A DNA stretch of 64,000 nt from Mermis nigrescens. Its lineage: Eukaryota > Nematoda > Enoplea > Mermithida > Mermithidae. The notes under the pieces were generated by a model that worked only from the letters and a program-made list of their open reading frames with translations, searched no databases and was not told the origin of the DNA. The position numbers and the translations under genes were made by a program. This document shows positions 11,891-22,803 of the stretch, one piece after another; the first letter of the stretch is position 1; every line of letters begins with the position of its first letter. The stretch lies in contig JAVLUZ010000157.1 in the NCBI GenBank assembly GCA_036768485.1, positions 17,239,877-17,303,876 on the forward strand, read 5' to 3'.

Positions 11891-13079
11891 ATATAAAATT
11901 TGGTTCTTGGTCCATTTCTAGACTTGATAATCGTGTCCCTGACTCATAACCGGAGAAGCAGGCAGAAAAAAACAAGACAGAAACGCATTTTAAATACCAA
12001 ATTTTCGACTTTACACTCGCTAAATATTAATGTATAGACAATTTGCTTTGACATGCACCCGATATAAAGCACTTTATTTTTATTCTATTGGACTTATCCC
12101 GACATCTGGACGGAGAAAGTGGCGAACAAAAAACGCAACAAAAACGTATTTTCCATCATTGAGAACACTGTAAACTTTAAAATTCCGTACCGAACTCCCC
12201 ATTAAGTTTAAAGAAATTCGGTTCGGTACAATTTGTAGGTTTTAAATCGTAGTACATTCCTGTGTGCCAAAATTCTCTTGCAAAAATTATTTGGTATGAT
12301 TTATTAATCAAAATTCGGAAAAAAACGTGTTTTTTCGCCAATTTTTTACCTCTGATTTCGAACTTTACACCCCCATAAATAACTCAATATTGCGTTTTTT
12401 AAATGCAATTTGCTGCGATGTGTAGCCCCTGAGATGCACTTTATTACTGCTGTATTCAATTTACCCTGACTCATAAGCGAAAAAATTTGGCAGAGAAATC
12501 TTACTTAAAATCAGCTTTTTACACTATCCACTAGAGTGTAAACTTTAAACCCCAGGATCTAACTCACCATAGAGCGTAGAAAACTTTGCTTGCATGCAGA
12601 ATGTAGCCCTTGATCCGCTCTACATTTCTGTCAGGAAACATTTCAAAAAACTCATAAGCGGAGTCAGTATCAGACATAAGCAGGTTGCAAACTCGACCAA
12701 AAAGTGCTTTATCACCCTCAGATTTTCGCACTCTTTACACTGCCATTCGATAACTAATGCGAATTTCAAAAAACTAAAAAAGTGCCATCTGTAGAATTCA
12801 TCTCTCTATTATCCTATGCTGTTCAATTCTTCGAGTCATCAAGACTCAGTTGTCCACATGCCGCATTATAAATGTCCCAAAATTTGTCCGATGTTATAAC
12901 GTTACACAAAAACTTTACACCTTCTTTACACAGTCAGTTTTGAGTTTAAAAAAAAAACAAAAAAATACGGGCAGCGAATTTTTTTATTATCTTTCTTTAA
13001 AAAAAACCGCACCTTCCAGAAGTGTCCCGTTATAGCTGTAGGAGGGTTGCACAGGTGTTAGGGGTACCCAAGTATATTA

Positions 13080-13104
13080 TAGGTACGCGCTAACGCGCTA
13101 CCTA
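13080..13104. repeat. Terminal hairpin of composite copy 2
   Basis: TAGGTA-CGCG pairs with CGCG-TACCTA around a short CTAA loop, with one bulged base. It is followed by TGAT. Confidence 0.75.
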
Positions 13105-13173
13105 TGATACTTAGCCCAATAAACCTGAAGGCTAAAGCTAAGCTGTCTTTTGGAAGTAGAGAGCAGGAAGCTG

Positions 13174-13371
13174 TTAGTAATAATGGTTCTGTTTTGTCGC
13201 CTCATTTGAAAAAAGCCGTCGAAAATTAGCCTCGGTTGCCCGGTAACTTTTGTCAGAAGATTGAAAAGTGGGTCGATTAGATGGAAGCTGACTGGAACTG
13301 GGCTTTTGCTCGATCTTTTTACCACGTATCTTATTTAAAATTACCTCATTTCCGCCTAAAAAATATCGCAT
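13174..13371 (-). CDS. Possible exon, unknown product
   Basis: A 65-residue frame, polar and rich in S, K, R and N, with higher GC than its surroundings. A TAG acceptor precedes it at about 13393, and in-frame donors exist (GAG/gtaatt near 13341 and CGTG/gtaaaa near 13323). Splicing from CGTG in phase 1 would join in frame to the lebercilin-like exon 1, so it could be an upstream exon of that gene. A second minus frame (13098-13325) overlaps it. I recognise no domain. Confidence 0.25.
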   Translation of the reverse strand: MRYFLGGNEVILNKIRGKKIEQKPSSSQLPSNRPTFQSSDKSYRATEANFRRLFSNEATKQNHYY

Positions 13372-13564
13372 ACGACGTGAACGTAACTTCTACGCTATGA
13401 TTTATCTTATCCGTTGCAAAACCAGAAGTTAGAACAAAGCATCTGTTTCAATTGAAATTGCAAGAATTAGAGCAAGTGCTCGAAAAAGTGTAAATTTGTC
13501 TGAAAAAAATCTCTGTACGATTAGCAAATTAGTAACAAAAAATGGCCAACATCTAGCTTGGAAT

Positions 13565-13737
13565 TATAGTCTGTTTCACAGAACTTCGGTCATAAATTTT
13601 GAAACTATCCATGGCAATAAGCTGACAGATTCTGATTATAGCATTGATCTGATATATAAATATCGTAACCCTCGGCCTACTGTCAACGAAAATTGTTAGA
13701 ATTTATGCACGAAGTTATGTGTGTGAAACAGACTATA
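13565..13737. mobile_element. MITE with TATAGTCTGTTTCAC ends
   Basis: This element of about 173 bp has inverted ends of about 35 bp: TATAGTCTGTTTCACAGAAC at the left and its near complement at the right. The ends begin with TA, as for Tc1/mariner-like insertions. The open frame at 13496-13699 lies across it and is not a gene. Confidence 0.6.
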
Positions 13738-13799
13738 GGTGTTCGAGTTATTCCAGATTTTAAGTCATTACTGGTTGACTTTTGGCATTAATTATAGAA

Positions 13800-14260
13800 C
13801 TAGAGTCTGTTTCATTTATCCGAGAGCTTTTTCAGTAAATGTTTTCGAAGGCTAAAGTAACCCCTTCTTTCTTATTTACTGTAGGTCGCCAGATCTCACT
13901 GTAGCTACGTAGCATATAAGGGTTTTTCAATAACATTTTCGCGGCATAATTTATTCTCGTCTTCCAGCAGATCAATCAACTTACAGATAAAAATCGCCCA
14001 TTCAGCTTATCCTAGGTTGACACTTCAAACACAATAGACAAAGATGTTAATAAACTCCGCGAACTCCCGCATAGCTCAGTGGTAAAACGTCTGCTAGTCG
14101 TCGAAGCAACCCGGGTTCGATTCCAGCCAAATGGAAGAATTCCAGGCGCTCGCCCTCACTGAGCTGATCTGCCAGATTACAGTAATTCGTTTTGTTTCGC
14201 TTACTGTAGCCCTTGAAAAAATTTACTGAAAAGCTCTTGAATAAACGAAAGAGACTATAG
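13800..14260. mobile_element. Inverted-repeat element enclosing a tRNA-like sequence
   Basis: The left end CTAGAGTCTGTTTCATTTAT and the right end (reverse: CTATAGTCTCTTTCGTTTAT) match over about 60-90 bp, including AGAGCTTTTTCAGTAAAT and TTACTGTAG. The ends are related to those of the neighbouring element at 13565-13737. The interior holds a tRNA-like Pol III promoter. Confidence 0.6.
14065..14129 (+). other. tRNA-like / SINE-type Pol III promoter
   Basis: The A box is TAGCTCAGTGG at 14072-14082 and the B box GGTTCGATTCC at 14114-14124, with normal spacing. The acceptor, D and anticodon stems do not pair properly, so it is not a functional tRNA. It looks like the head of a tRNA-derived SINE or a captured tRNA. 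Confidence 0.6.
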
Positions 14261-14443
14261 CAAAAGGGCGTTTCGCCTCCATTTTCGCTAGATCAATCTC
14301 TTTTGCAAATGGATCGCTTCGCTTCGCACCTCATTTGCAAAAAATCTAGATAAAAATGATGACAATACCTTATTTTTAAAATCTCCACGATCACAAAAAT
14401 TCACAATGTGAGGTTAATAACCTTACAATTCAGCTAAGTTTGA

Positions 14444-15305
14444 TAAAGTTTTTAGCTTCATTTTCCTGCTCGAACGACAATTAGAGGGCATTGTAAACTG
14501 GGCAGAAATTAAACTTAAATTCGTCAGCATTGTAAAAAACGCAAAAAGTTCCATGTAAAATTAATCGGTAGAAGTAGAGGTATCTAAAACCGTATCAGTC
14601 TTCTCAGAAGCCGTGCGGTTGCTGCTTTCATTTTATTTACACTGCGTTGCACGCACGTTAGATTACATCAAGAGCATTCATAAGTTGATATTTTGGCTCA
14701 CAGCGAGCCTATCCTCACTGATTGTTCACATGTTTTTGCAATCTTCCTTAATGCTCTATTTACCATTTTTGAGCCGTTTTAGGTATCAGTTCAGTAATTT
14801 TGAGTAGTCAATGCGGAATTGGAGGTCAAATAGAACACGGGGGTCAAACTTAGGAGCAACACCCTAGTTATGCTCTGGCAGAAGGACAAAGCCCAAACTT
14901 TTACGTCATAGATCGGGCATGTTTGAGCTCCTGTATTTCAAAAACCAATCCGTGAATTTTCTTCGAATTCCACAGTGAGGTCATCCAAGGCACTACGTTG
15001 AAATCACTGAAATTTAAAAAAAATGTATCCGTTGCGATTTAAGATATTTTAGTTTACACTGCGGCCTACTGTGGTTCACACTTATCGATAGCACATTGAA
15101 AGTTTGTCTAGGGTAGCATAAAAAATTTGCCCTGCGGCAATTACATAACATGTTCAAGCTGCCAAAACGTTCAATAGTAATACGTCCTTTTCGGGTTTCA
15201 GGAGATGGAGCCATTTTGATCGAAAATTCGGAATCAGGGACCCGGAATATCTATTAGTCAAAAGATATGGGTCACTCGATTATACAGTAAAACCTTTTTT
15301 GTCGG

Positions 15306-15310
<5 letters not shown>
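14444..15310 (+). repeat. Interspersed repeat X, copy 1
   Basis: It matches 15774-16970 in direct orientation: an early block GACAATTAGAGGGCATTGTA, a central block CTCCTGTATTTC, and a late block ending GGTCACTCGATTATACAGTA. Identity is patchy, so the copies are old. No protein domain is recognised. It ends at a CA microsatellite. Confidence 0.6.
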
Positions 15311-15362
<52 letters not shown>

Positions 15363-15375
15363 CACACACACACAC
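15307..15375 (+). repeat. CA microsatellite
   Basis: About 34 CA units with one interruption near 15355. Confidence 0.95.
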
Positions 15376-15773
15376 TTAGATAACTCTAAATTAATGTTAT
15401 TGACTAGCAAATATGGCGCTTCGCGGTTGAAGACTGATATTTACCGATATGTTGACCAATATGCCAAAGATTGTCTTGAAATTTATATGCCTTATTTGTT
15501 ATTATCTTAATGTTATCTTATTATTCTTATTTGCTCCTTTCAAATTGTAGTGCTTTCTATTACTCACTCTGTAATATCTATTATTTAGCTTAGCTCAGTC
15601 TTACATTAAATGTCAAAATATCGTTAAGGAGCACTATTCAGTAATTAAGGTTGCATATGCTCTTCAAATTAAATAAGTTGTGAATCACCATGTTCACCAA
15701 AATGTTACAATTTTGTTCAGGCTGAAATCTTTATTCACTTTACAGCGACTGATTTTATTTTGCTTACTTATTA

Positions 15774-16970
15774 ATTATTGCCTCCTTTTTTATGCTCGTA
15801 TGACAATTAAAGGGCATTGTAAATTGCACAGAAAAATAAAGTTTGATCAATTCGCAAACGAATGCTAAAAATTTTATGTAAAATCAGCTGCTGGAAGTCG
15901 AGTCGAGATCACACCTGTGCGTGGGGGTTTTGGGGGTATGCACCCCGAAAACCAAAATACTCCCCCAGAAATCAAAATATCCCCCCAAAATTCAATTTTT
16001 GAAATTTTGTTCCTTTTTTCGCAATTTTTTGATGTCAATGGATAGTTTTTGATGATAAATGTCGAAAAATGGTGTTTTTACTCCATACCACTATTTTTAA
16101 GGCCATTTTTTGACCTTTGAAAAATCTTGCATCCCCCAGAATTTTCTTGTTGCCCACGTATGGTCAAGATGCTTAAAATCGTATTTAGCAATTTCAAAAG
16201 TCATTCGTTTGCTGCTCTGGGCTTGTTTACATTGATTCGTACGCACGTTGGCTTAAATTATTTGGAAAACAATTTGTAATTCGATATCCTGCTTTGCTAT
16301 CAGCTCGTCCTCTATGAGGAGACTTGGTTTTCGAAACCTTCCGTCAATTCCTGTTAACCCGTCCCGTACGTGTTCTATGTCGCCAGATCGGGCATGTAAT
16401 AGAGTCGATTCGGAATCAGAGCTTTAATAAACCCCAATTGCCTAATTTGGGAAGTACTATCCAAGCTGTAGCTTCGGCAGAAGGACAAAAATCCAAAATT
16501 TCAAGTTACGAATGGGATATTTTTGGGCTCCTGTATTTCGAAAACCAATCCGTTAATTTTCTTCAAAATTTACAGTTAGGTCAGTCGGGATATAACCTGT
16601 AATTAGATGAAATTCAAATGAACTTAATTGCTGCGATTCAAGATATTTAGGAACAATGCAAAAACTTAGAAAGCGTTTTTCTTACGGTATTTCGTCAGTT
16701 TACACTACATTGTAAAGTGGTTTACAATAGTCGATAGCGCATCAAAAATTGGTCTAGGCAGGCATAAAATATTTTCTCGCGGCAATTACAGAAGTTAATA
16801 GAGCCGCTTCAAAATTTTACAGTAATCCATTGTTTTTTTGGGTTTCATAAGCCCGACCGAGCCATTTTGATCAAAAATTCGAAATCAGGGGATCGGATCA
16901 TTCATTGAGTCAAAATATGTGGATTACTCGATTGTACAGTGAAAACTTTTTCCTCGGACACACTTATACA
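15774..16970 (+). repeat. Interspersed repeat X, copy 2, with nested insertion
   Basis: Second copy of the repeat at 14444-15310, with a 250-bp element (15914-16165) inserted. An open frame at 16324-16602 lies inside the repeat; it is not preserved in copy 1 and I recognise no domain, so I do not call it a gene. Confidence 0.6.
15914..16165. mobile_element. GGGGGTATGC-type short element, copy 1
   Basis: The left end is GC-rich (GCGTGGGGGTTTTGGGGGTA) and the right end is TTGCCCACGTATGG. The interior shares TCGCAATTTTTTGATG and ATACCACTATTT with copies at 28768-28998 and 44873-45140. It is absent from the matching place in repeat X copy 1. Confidence 0.6.
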
Positions 16971-18727
16971 TACAGAGAGACAAGACAACTCGAAATAATT
17001 TGGCATTAATTATAAAATATGATAAAATTAATATTTTTGCTCAAACGCATGTACCTACTATGAGTCGAAAAACAGAATATCTTCATGCGTAAATAACAGG
17101 ATTTAAGGAGTAGATTTAGCAGTCGAATTTGCATCGCATATTTATTCTCAACGCGAAATCGACGTATTTAATTCGTCAAAACTCGAACATTAACACTACA
17201 TAAAATATATAAAAAAGAGGAAAAACGAAGATATGATTTGCATCTTAAGGGAATTTTCCTGCCTAATACTTTTGTAAAGCTGGTTATATGAGATCCAAAT
17301 TTCAGGGGCCTAATCTATATTAATGCACAAAGGGGTTGATGGAGTCAGCCGAACAGAATAGGATCACACTGAGAGAAATTTTTGGGCCCAAGTAGCTAAA
17401 TAATGCAAACAACGGTCAATTTACGTTTTCAGATCAAACTTAAACACTTAAGTGAGAAATATTTATTTTCATTGAGCTTTCACTCATTTTGCCTAATTTT
17501 CCGAATTAATTTCTTACTTTCCCATTTTAGTTGTCTACACTCTGAAACCCTTTATGTGCATGGACTATGAGCTCGCTAGTCTCGCGCAATATTGAATGAT
17601 CGAATAATTTAGGAGGAAACTACAGCAAGATGACATTCAACATGGATGAAAATTATATATTTTTCTACAAAGTGCAAGTGATCACGTACTTTTACCAGAA
17701 ACAGTGAATTACATACTTTTAGCATTTATATTAGTTTTGTAGGCCATTTCGTCGTAAAAACCTCTCTGACGTGTGCGTAAATTTTTTTAAACCTCCTAGT
17801 TTGACCCTGAAAGAGGAGTGAAAATTTTTTCAATAGGATGACTGAGCTAAAGGTAGGTAATAAATATAAAAAATCAATTTTTTTAAAAATGCTCATAATT
17901 CATGAAAAATTATTAGGTGGAGTTTTCGCTATCGCGATATTTATACCGATGGAAATTTTGATGCAAAAAACTCACCAGTTGCCCTCTGCAACGATCTTGT
18001 TTTGTAGATGAATCGAAAGGACATAAGCCATAGAATGGCCCAAATTGGGATTAGTCTAATTTATATTCATTCCAAGGTCCAGAAGTCAGCGATAATCGCA
18101 TTGGGTAAAAAACGTTTTCAAATCAACCACTTACGGTCTTTAGTTTAGTGCACGAGGGTTAGAACCAAAAGCGGTCGTAGGCTTGCAGGGGCCAAACCCC
18201 ACAACATAACTGAACCCTGAAATCCGGATGACCTTCAACAGAATTAAATTGTCGAATATGGTTGCCGTTTCATTCGCGTCTTACGATGCCAATTCAGACA
18301 GCTTGTGCAACGATGAAAAATTCTGGTTTTCGTTCCTGCCTTAAATTGTTTACCGCTTTCATGCCCCTGAAGATTTCATAAACCGTCAGACAACTTAGAA
18401 TTTTGAAGTTGCTTATGTATGTTGAGGACCTCCATTAAAATTCGAAACCTCTCTCTCTGAACGCTATTTTTGAAAATTTGACGTCCTTCGCGAGCTTCCG
18501 CTGCAGATTGATAGAGCTCCGTGCTATATGTACACATGTGCTTGTTGATTCAACGCCCTGCCATAAATTTTTGTTTTTTTAACTTGGAAAATTCATGAAC
18601 TGTGGATCAACCCCCCAGAATTTCTGTATGCCCATGTGTGGTTACGAAACCTTTTCTCAAATTTCCTCCTCTCCTCATCCCCTTCATCGCGACAATAATT
18701 CTAATGCATAAATCTATCCGAGCGACT
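16970..18727. other. 3' flank of GPCR copy A, no gene seen
   Basis: AT-rich DNA without open frames of note. A fragment like the right end of the GGGGGTATGC-type family lies near 18605-18645. No clear polyadenylation signal was identified. Confidence 0.4.
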
Positions 18728-19130
18728 TTATGCCGACGCATTCCTCAGGACGATCGCGTTTTCTGGCTTCAGAGTCGATAATTTCTGATTGTCCCAAATT
18801 TTATGCATAATGTCTATGTGGGTCCCGTTATCCTCATTCGATCGATAATCGACCACCAACGAATTTTTAACGCTCATTTTGTCCAACTTGAGGAACAATC
18901 GCTCTAAGCAAGGCAGCATTTCGACCAGTTCTTTTCGCAGAAAATCGCAGAATAGGATCGGATAGAGCGGATGGAAAATCATGTGGGCCAAGCAAAGCAT
19001 GTAAAACAGGTACTGCGCCAAAACTAAGTAATTTTCGGTAGGTGTTTTCATGTACTGCACTATGACTGTAGCCGATATCAGGATAGCGGACCAACAAATC
19101 ATATGAAGTAAGCTGGTCGTAAGCATAAAT
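18728..19130 (-). CDS. GPCR copy A exon 4 (TM6-TM7 and C-terminus)
   Basis: It follows the acceptor ATATTCAG, accepts phase 2 and runs to a TAA stop at 18728-18730. It encodes TM6, TM7 and a cytoplasmic tail of about 70 residues. The open reading on the same strand in a second frame at 18867-19097 is a shadow. Confidence 0.85.
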
Positions 19131-22100
19131 CTGAATATAGCGGGTAAATTTAATAACGATTGATTATATTCCTTAATAAATTTAGTGATTAAAAAATTTA
19201 AAATGTGCGCTATGAATTATGACTGAATGAAAAATACGAGTACATAGACGAAAAATTTTGAGAAAAAATACAACCCATTATTTCTAGTTTTTTTTATTAA
19301 ATTTTATATTAAAAGGAGTAATAATCAATTTAAATTCTATATTCAAAAATAATTTAATTAAAAAAACAACAAAAAAACGACTGAAAATAAACAGACAGTA
19401 ATAACAAAGCGAAACTAATGCACTAAAAAACAACAAAAGGGTGCACAGCTAGTAAAAGATCGAGATGTATGAGTTTAAGAATAATATTTTAGGCGTACAT
19501 ATATCACAATGAATATATTACTTAGAGTTCCGTAGATTCTCGCACGATATAGAGGAAGAATTAATTTGCTTATTGAACTGGTCAATATATTTTGTCGATT
19601 TTATTTTTATTTGTTTATATTTAATGAAGCTGTTTACAGTAAATCATGTTGCGTTAAATTGGGTCGATAATATTGAATCTCAAAAACGAAAAACTAACGT
19701 TTCAAGCAAAGCTCAGTTTCAGGAAAGCTTTTAAGAAAATAAAATGATAACGAATCAGTAGTTAAGCAAAAATAAGCTACGTTTTGCAAGTGTGTCTTGC
19801 AAAGCTCTAGGAAATCAATTAATTTCAATTAGTCTTGCGTAACTTTAGATAACCAAGGGAGAATATTAAGCCTGAAAATTAATCCGAGATGCATTATGTT
19901 GTATTTTTAACGATTATGCGAATTATACTAACTTTGATACGCTAAATGTTAGACGCCGAACGAATTTCTCGTTCAATGTAAAATCTTTGCCTGCTTCTGA
20001 AACCTAAAATGTAATAAATAAGTTATAAGTAATAAACAAATAATTAAATAATAAATACGAGTAAATGCATGAGCAGCCACCGAATTCTCAGTGGTCCATT
20101 CATTTTCAACGTACAAAAATGTCCAGGGGCTAAAACCACCATTTTCGACGTACTCATCTTAAGATGCTTCTCATCATTATTTATTTTCGAAGAGCTTGCA
20201 AATTTTAGGTGAGGGGTTTTGAATTAAGACGTCCATACTTCACTATGCTACCCTTACGTCCCAGCGTAAAAAAAGTTAAAAAGTATATCGCATTTCGTAT
20301 AAACATGGGCAAGACCAGCATTCTGGTACGGCCTCGAAATTTTAGAGGTGAAAGAAGGAAAAATCTTGTCAGCAGGAGCAAAAGCTATTATTGGCGTTTT
20401 TTATCATGCTCTATGATAGTTCGATTTTGGAAGTATAAGCCTCGTGAAACCCCAAACTCACATGAGTTTTGCAGAACTAAAAATTTCACTGAAGTTTGGG
20501 AGCATCAGTCAAGTATTTGAAATAAGATAAAATTAGTGTCAAATGCAAATTAAATCAATTTTTCGCAAAAAACGTACGACGGAGTCGTTCCTCACTTAAA
20601 GCCTACAATAATTAATTAGTTTAAATTTTAAGTGTGACGTTTTCTTACATATTTAATCGTTCCCTTCTTAGAGTTTATACGAAACTATTCCACTTCTGGA
20701 AAGACTCGCCATAAAAACCTTAATTAAACATATTTGTACGAGCGTTCCACAGCGGTCGTTAAATTTAGTCATTTAATTATAAGTTTAATTGGAATTAATT
20801 GGTTTTTAATTAATTTTTAATAAAATTTAAATTAAATAAATTAAGTGATTAATTGAATCAGGTGATTTAATAAATCAATTCAATTAATCGTGAGCCCGTT
20901 AAAATATTATTCACAAAACTTTTAGAATCACTACCGACCTGCGATTTCAACTTTTTGACCACATTAAGCCAAAGAAGGACAAAAATCAAGACTGCCACCA
21001 GTTCGCACGGCAGCAGAATGCAACACATGGATGTTATAACTAGCGAATCGTAGACAAATAACGCGTTGCAGTACGGTATCATCATAGTGTGAGCCGTGTT
21101 GCGCCGGTCGACGAAGGTCAGCAATGAACTGCAGATCAGGCTGAATAGCCAAGTGCCACAAATCACTTTGATAGCTAGTGTGGGCTTCAAGTTAGAGCTA
21201 TTGTAGCTAAAATCATTAAATGAAATAAACCAACAAGTGAGTAAATAAGCGAATAACAATATATGGGCAATTTCGTGAATGAATAAATAGAAATTGAGGT
21301 AATGCTAGAAACACTTATAAAAACAACAACGAAAATTTGTCTTCTCTGTTTAATCACGGAAAAATGTTAATTCGTTACTTTGAAAGCATGAAAAGCTTCT
21401 GAATTTCTGAATAAAAAATTTAACAACCCCTTAAATGGATAAATTGAAAATTACGTAGGAAAAATGTGACAAAATGAAGGCTAAAACCAGTCGAAAATTT
21501 AAATTTCCTATAAAATAGTTTCAAAATGACTAGAAACTGTGAAATAACGCATTTTTAACGCTATTTTAGCGCTTATACCAGTTTTTGAGGTCATTTTCGC
21601 CCAAAGAAGCTTGATTTTTGACCTTTAGACCGACTGTCTCCCTACAGATCGGCCATGCTGTGCACCTAAGCTCTGGACGCAAAAAAGCAACGTAACAAAT
21701 CTCAATAACTGTGTCGAGTCAATGGGAAGGGGAGGGGAGAACCTAATAAGCATAATACGAGACTTCTAGGGTGTAGTACCAAATAAAGTTTTCTTAAGTG
21801 CGATTCGTGAGCTAAATAAAGGTGTGTTCGCGTCAAAAATAATCAGTTTTTTCGCATTATCAATCTAAGGTGAAAACTTAAATAATTTGAAAAATATCTA
21901 AAAATTGAACCACGTTATAGCCAAAAAATGAGTATACGGCGCTACACGATGAAAAGCTGGCATTTTTGAGCCCGCAGATGGCTGGAAAATGTTTAAAACA
22001 GCACCTATTGCGTTAAATTTGTTGGAAAAACGCGAGTTCTAGAAATGACAATAAATTTCTCTAGGGAGTGAACCTCCTCCTCCCCAACCCCCATGGGACC

Positions 22101-22783
22101 CTGTCTAATGGCGATCCCCGACCTCTTATATCTGGTGGTGATGGCTAGTGAATTTCTAAACGTATGTTTAATCATATGCAATGCGCATGATGACACGCGA
22201 AAGAAAGAATAAAAAGCAGGCCCACTTAATTTATAAAACCAGAATTTCGGTTAAATGGCCCCCCATTTGTCGTACTGTAAATAATATCGCTTTCCCTTCT
22301 TAATTTTTTTTCGAAAATTTTCAATTTTTCCATATATCGTTTAATTCTTCAATTAAAATTTTATCGCAAACTACATGCTCACCGTTCCATATTTTTCACG
22401 GCGTACCACCGTTCAAAACTCAGAGCGACCATGGTGCCCAAAATGGGCCATTTGGCCCCTATGAAAATCATTTCCTGGAGCTTGCACGCGAAATACGGCT
22501 CGTCCAAATTGCACGGCGAATCAGAAAAATAGTAGGTGAACGTGTACAAACTTTTGACCAGTATGTACAAACTGGCTATAGTCGATCCGACCGAAATATT
22601 GATGAGAAAATAACGCAAATTCACGTGTACGTAAACCGATTTCGTGCGGGCCAGGGCCAAAATTAGGAGCAGATTCAAAAATATGGCGATGGGAGACAGC
22701 GCTACCTTCAAAACTTTGCTCACAATGAACCACTTGTTTTCGAATAATGTTGTCGTGGCCGGACACGAAATATTGGCTGGCAT
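18728..22783 (-). CDS. Chemoreceptor-like 7TM GPCR, copy A (380 aa, 4 exons)
   Basis: Exons are 22783-22383, 21206-20939, 20003-19933 and 19130-18728, joined in phases 2, 0 and 2, giving 1143 nt including the stop. Seven hydrophobic segments can be read near residues 24-46, 55-80, 101-123, 144-166, 187-213, 249-274 and 281-307. TM3 ends with ERW at 124-126, in the place of the DRY motif. Cys91 or Cys100 and Cys180 (in IPYCNALF) could form the usual extracellular disulfide. An N-glycosylation site (NIS) lies at residue 4. The loop before TM6 contains FTLNEKF and TM7 contains FHPLYPILF. The ERWYA end of TM3 and a conserved Tyr just after it suggest the nematode Sra/Srab chemoreceptor group; this is inference. 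It would act as a G-protein-coupled sensory receptor, ligand unknown. No frame break is seen. Its paralogue lies about 12.6 kb away in the same orientation. Confidence 0.82.
19933..20003 (-). CDS. GPCR copy A exon 3 (small exon, loop before TM6)
   Basis: This 71-nt exon was found by matching the paralogue. It follows ATTTTAG and ends at TCAAA/gttagt in phase 2. It encodes GKDFTLNEKFVRRLT plus flanks, against a clearly related stretch in copy B (LSDYNLNDMFVRRLT). An alternative acceptor 7 nt later (TTTCAG) would need the alternative exon 2 donor; both keep the frame. Without this exon, exons 2 and 4 do not join in frame. Confidence 0.78.
20939..21206 (-). CDS. GPCR copy A exon 2 (TM4-TM5)
   Basis: The acceptor TTTTAG precedes CTACAATAG and the first base completes the Arg codon from exon 1. 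The donor is TCGCAG/gtcggt in phase 0. The exon is 268 nt, exactly the length of the paralogue's exon 2, which supports this donor over the gtagtg four bases downstream. Confidence 0.8.
21480..21690 (+). repeat. Interspersed repeat ending ATCGGCCATGCTGTGCA, copy in GPCR A intron 1
   Basis: It shares the blocks TTATACCAGTTTTTGAGG and GATCGGCCATGCTGTGCA with 41260-41460, and more loosely with 36000-36170 and 36230-36420. About 200 bp, no coding potential. Confidence 0.5.
22383..22783 (-). CDS. GPCR copy A exon 1 (TM1-TM3)
   Basis: It starts at the ATG whose complement is at 22781-22783, 17 nt after a TTCATTTTAG acceptor. It ends at GAACG/gtgagc in phase 2. It encodes the extracellular N-terminus, TM1-TM3 and the ERW motif. 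Confidence 0.85.
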
Positions 22784-22803
22784 TCTGTTTTATTGTCTTG
22801 CTA
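22784..22803 (-). promoter_or_regulatory. Splice acceptor and short leader of GPCR copy A
   Basis: On the minus strand a pyrimidine-rich TTTCATTTTAG ends at 22801, and 17 nt later the ATG begins. This looks like a trans-splice acceptor, or the 3' end of a 5' UTR intron, and supports the chosen start. Confidence 0.5.

Larger units (their letters stand above)
9885..13108 (+). mobile_element. Composite repeat element, copy 2
   Basis: The foldback head is at 9885-10700, the satellite body at about 10740-13070 and the hairpin at 13080-13104. This is the least interrupted copy and the best reference. The body contains about three tandem units of roughly 250-280 bp at 11150-11890, each with a TCTAGAA block, a GTGTAAACTTTACAC palindrome, a GATATTAC block and, 50-100 bp later, a second TGTAAA element. 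Confidence 0.7.

Noticed and set aside
14065..14129. Functional tRNA gene
   Set aside because: A and B boxes are good, but the anticodon and D stems do not pair and no clear acceptor stem forms.
20209..20520. 103-residue plus-strand frame in receptor A intron 2
   Set aside because: No recognised domain, non-ATG start, and it lies antisense within a well-supported intron. Could be a transposon relic, but nothing shows it.
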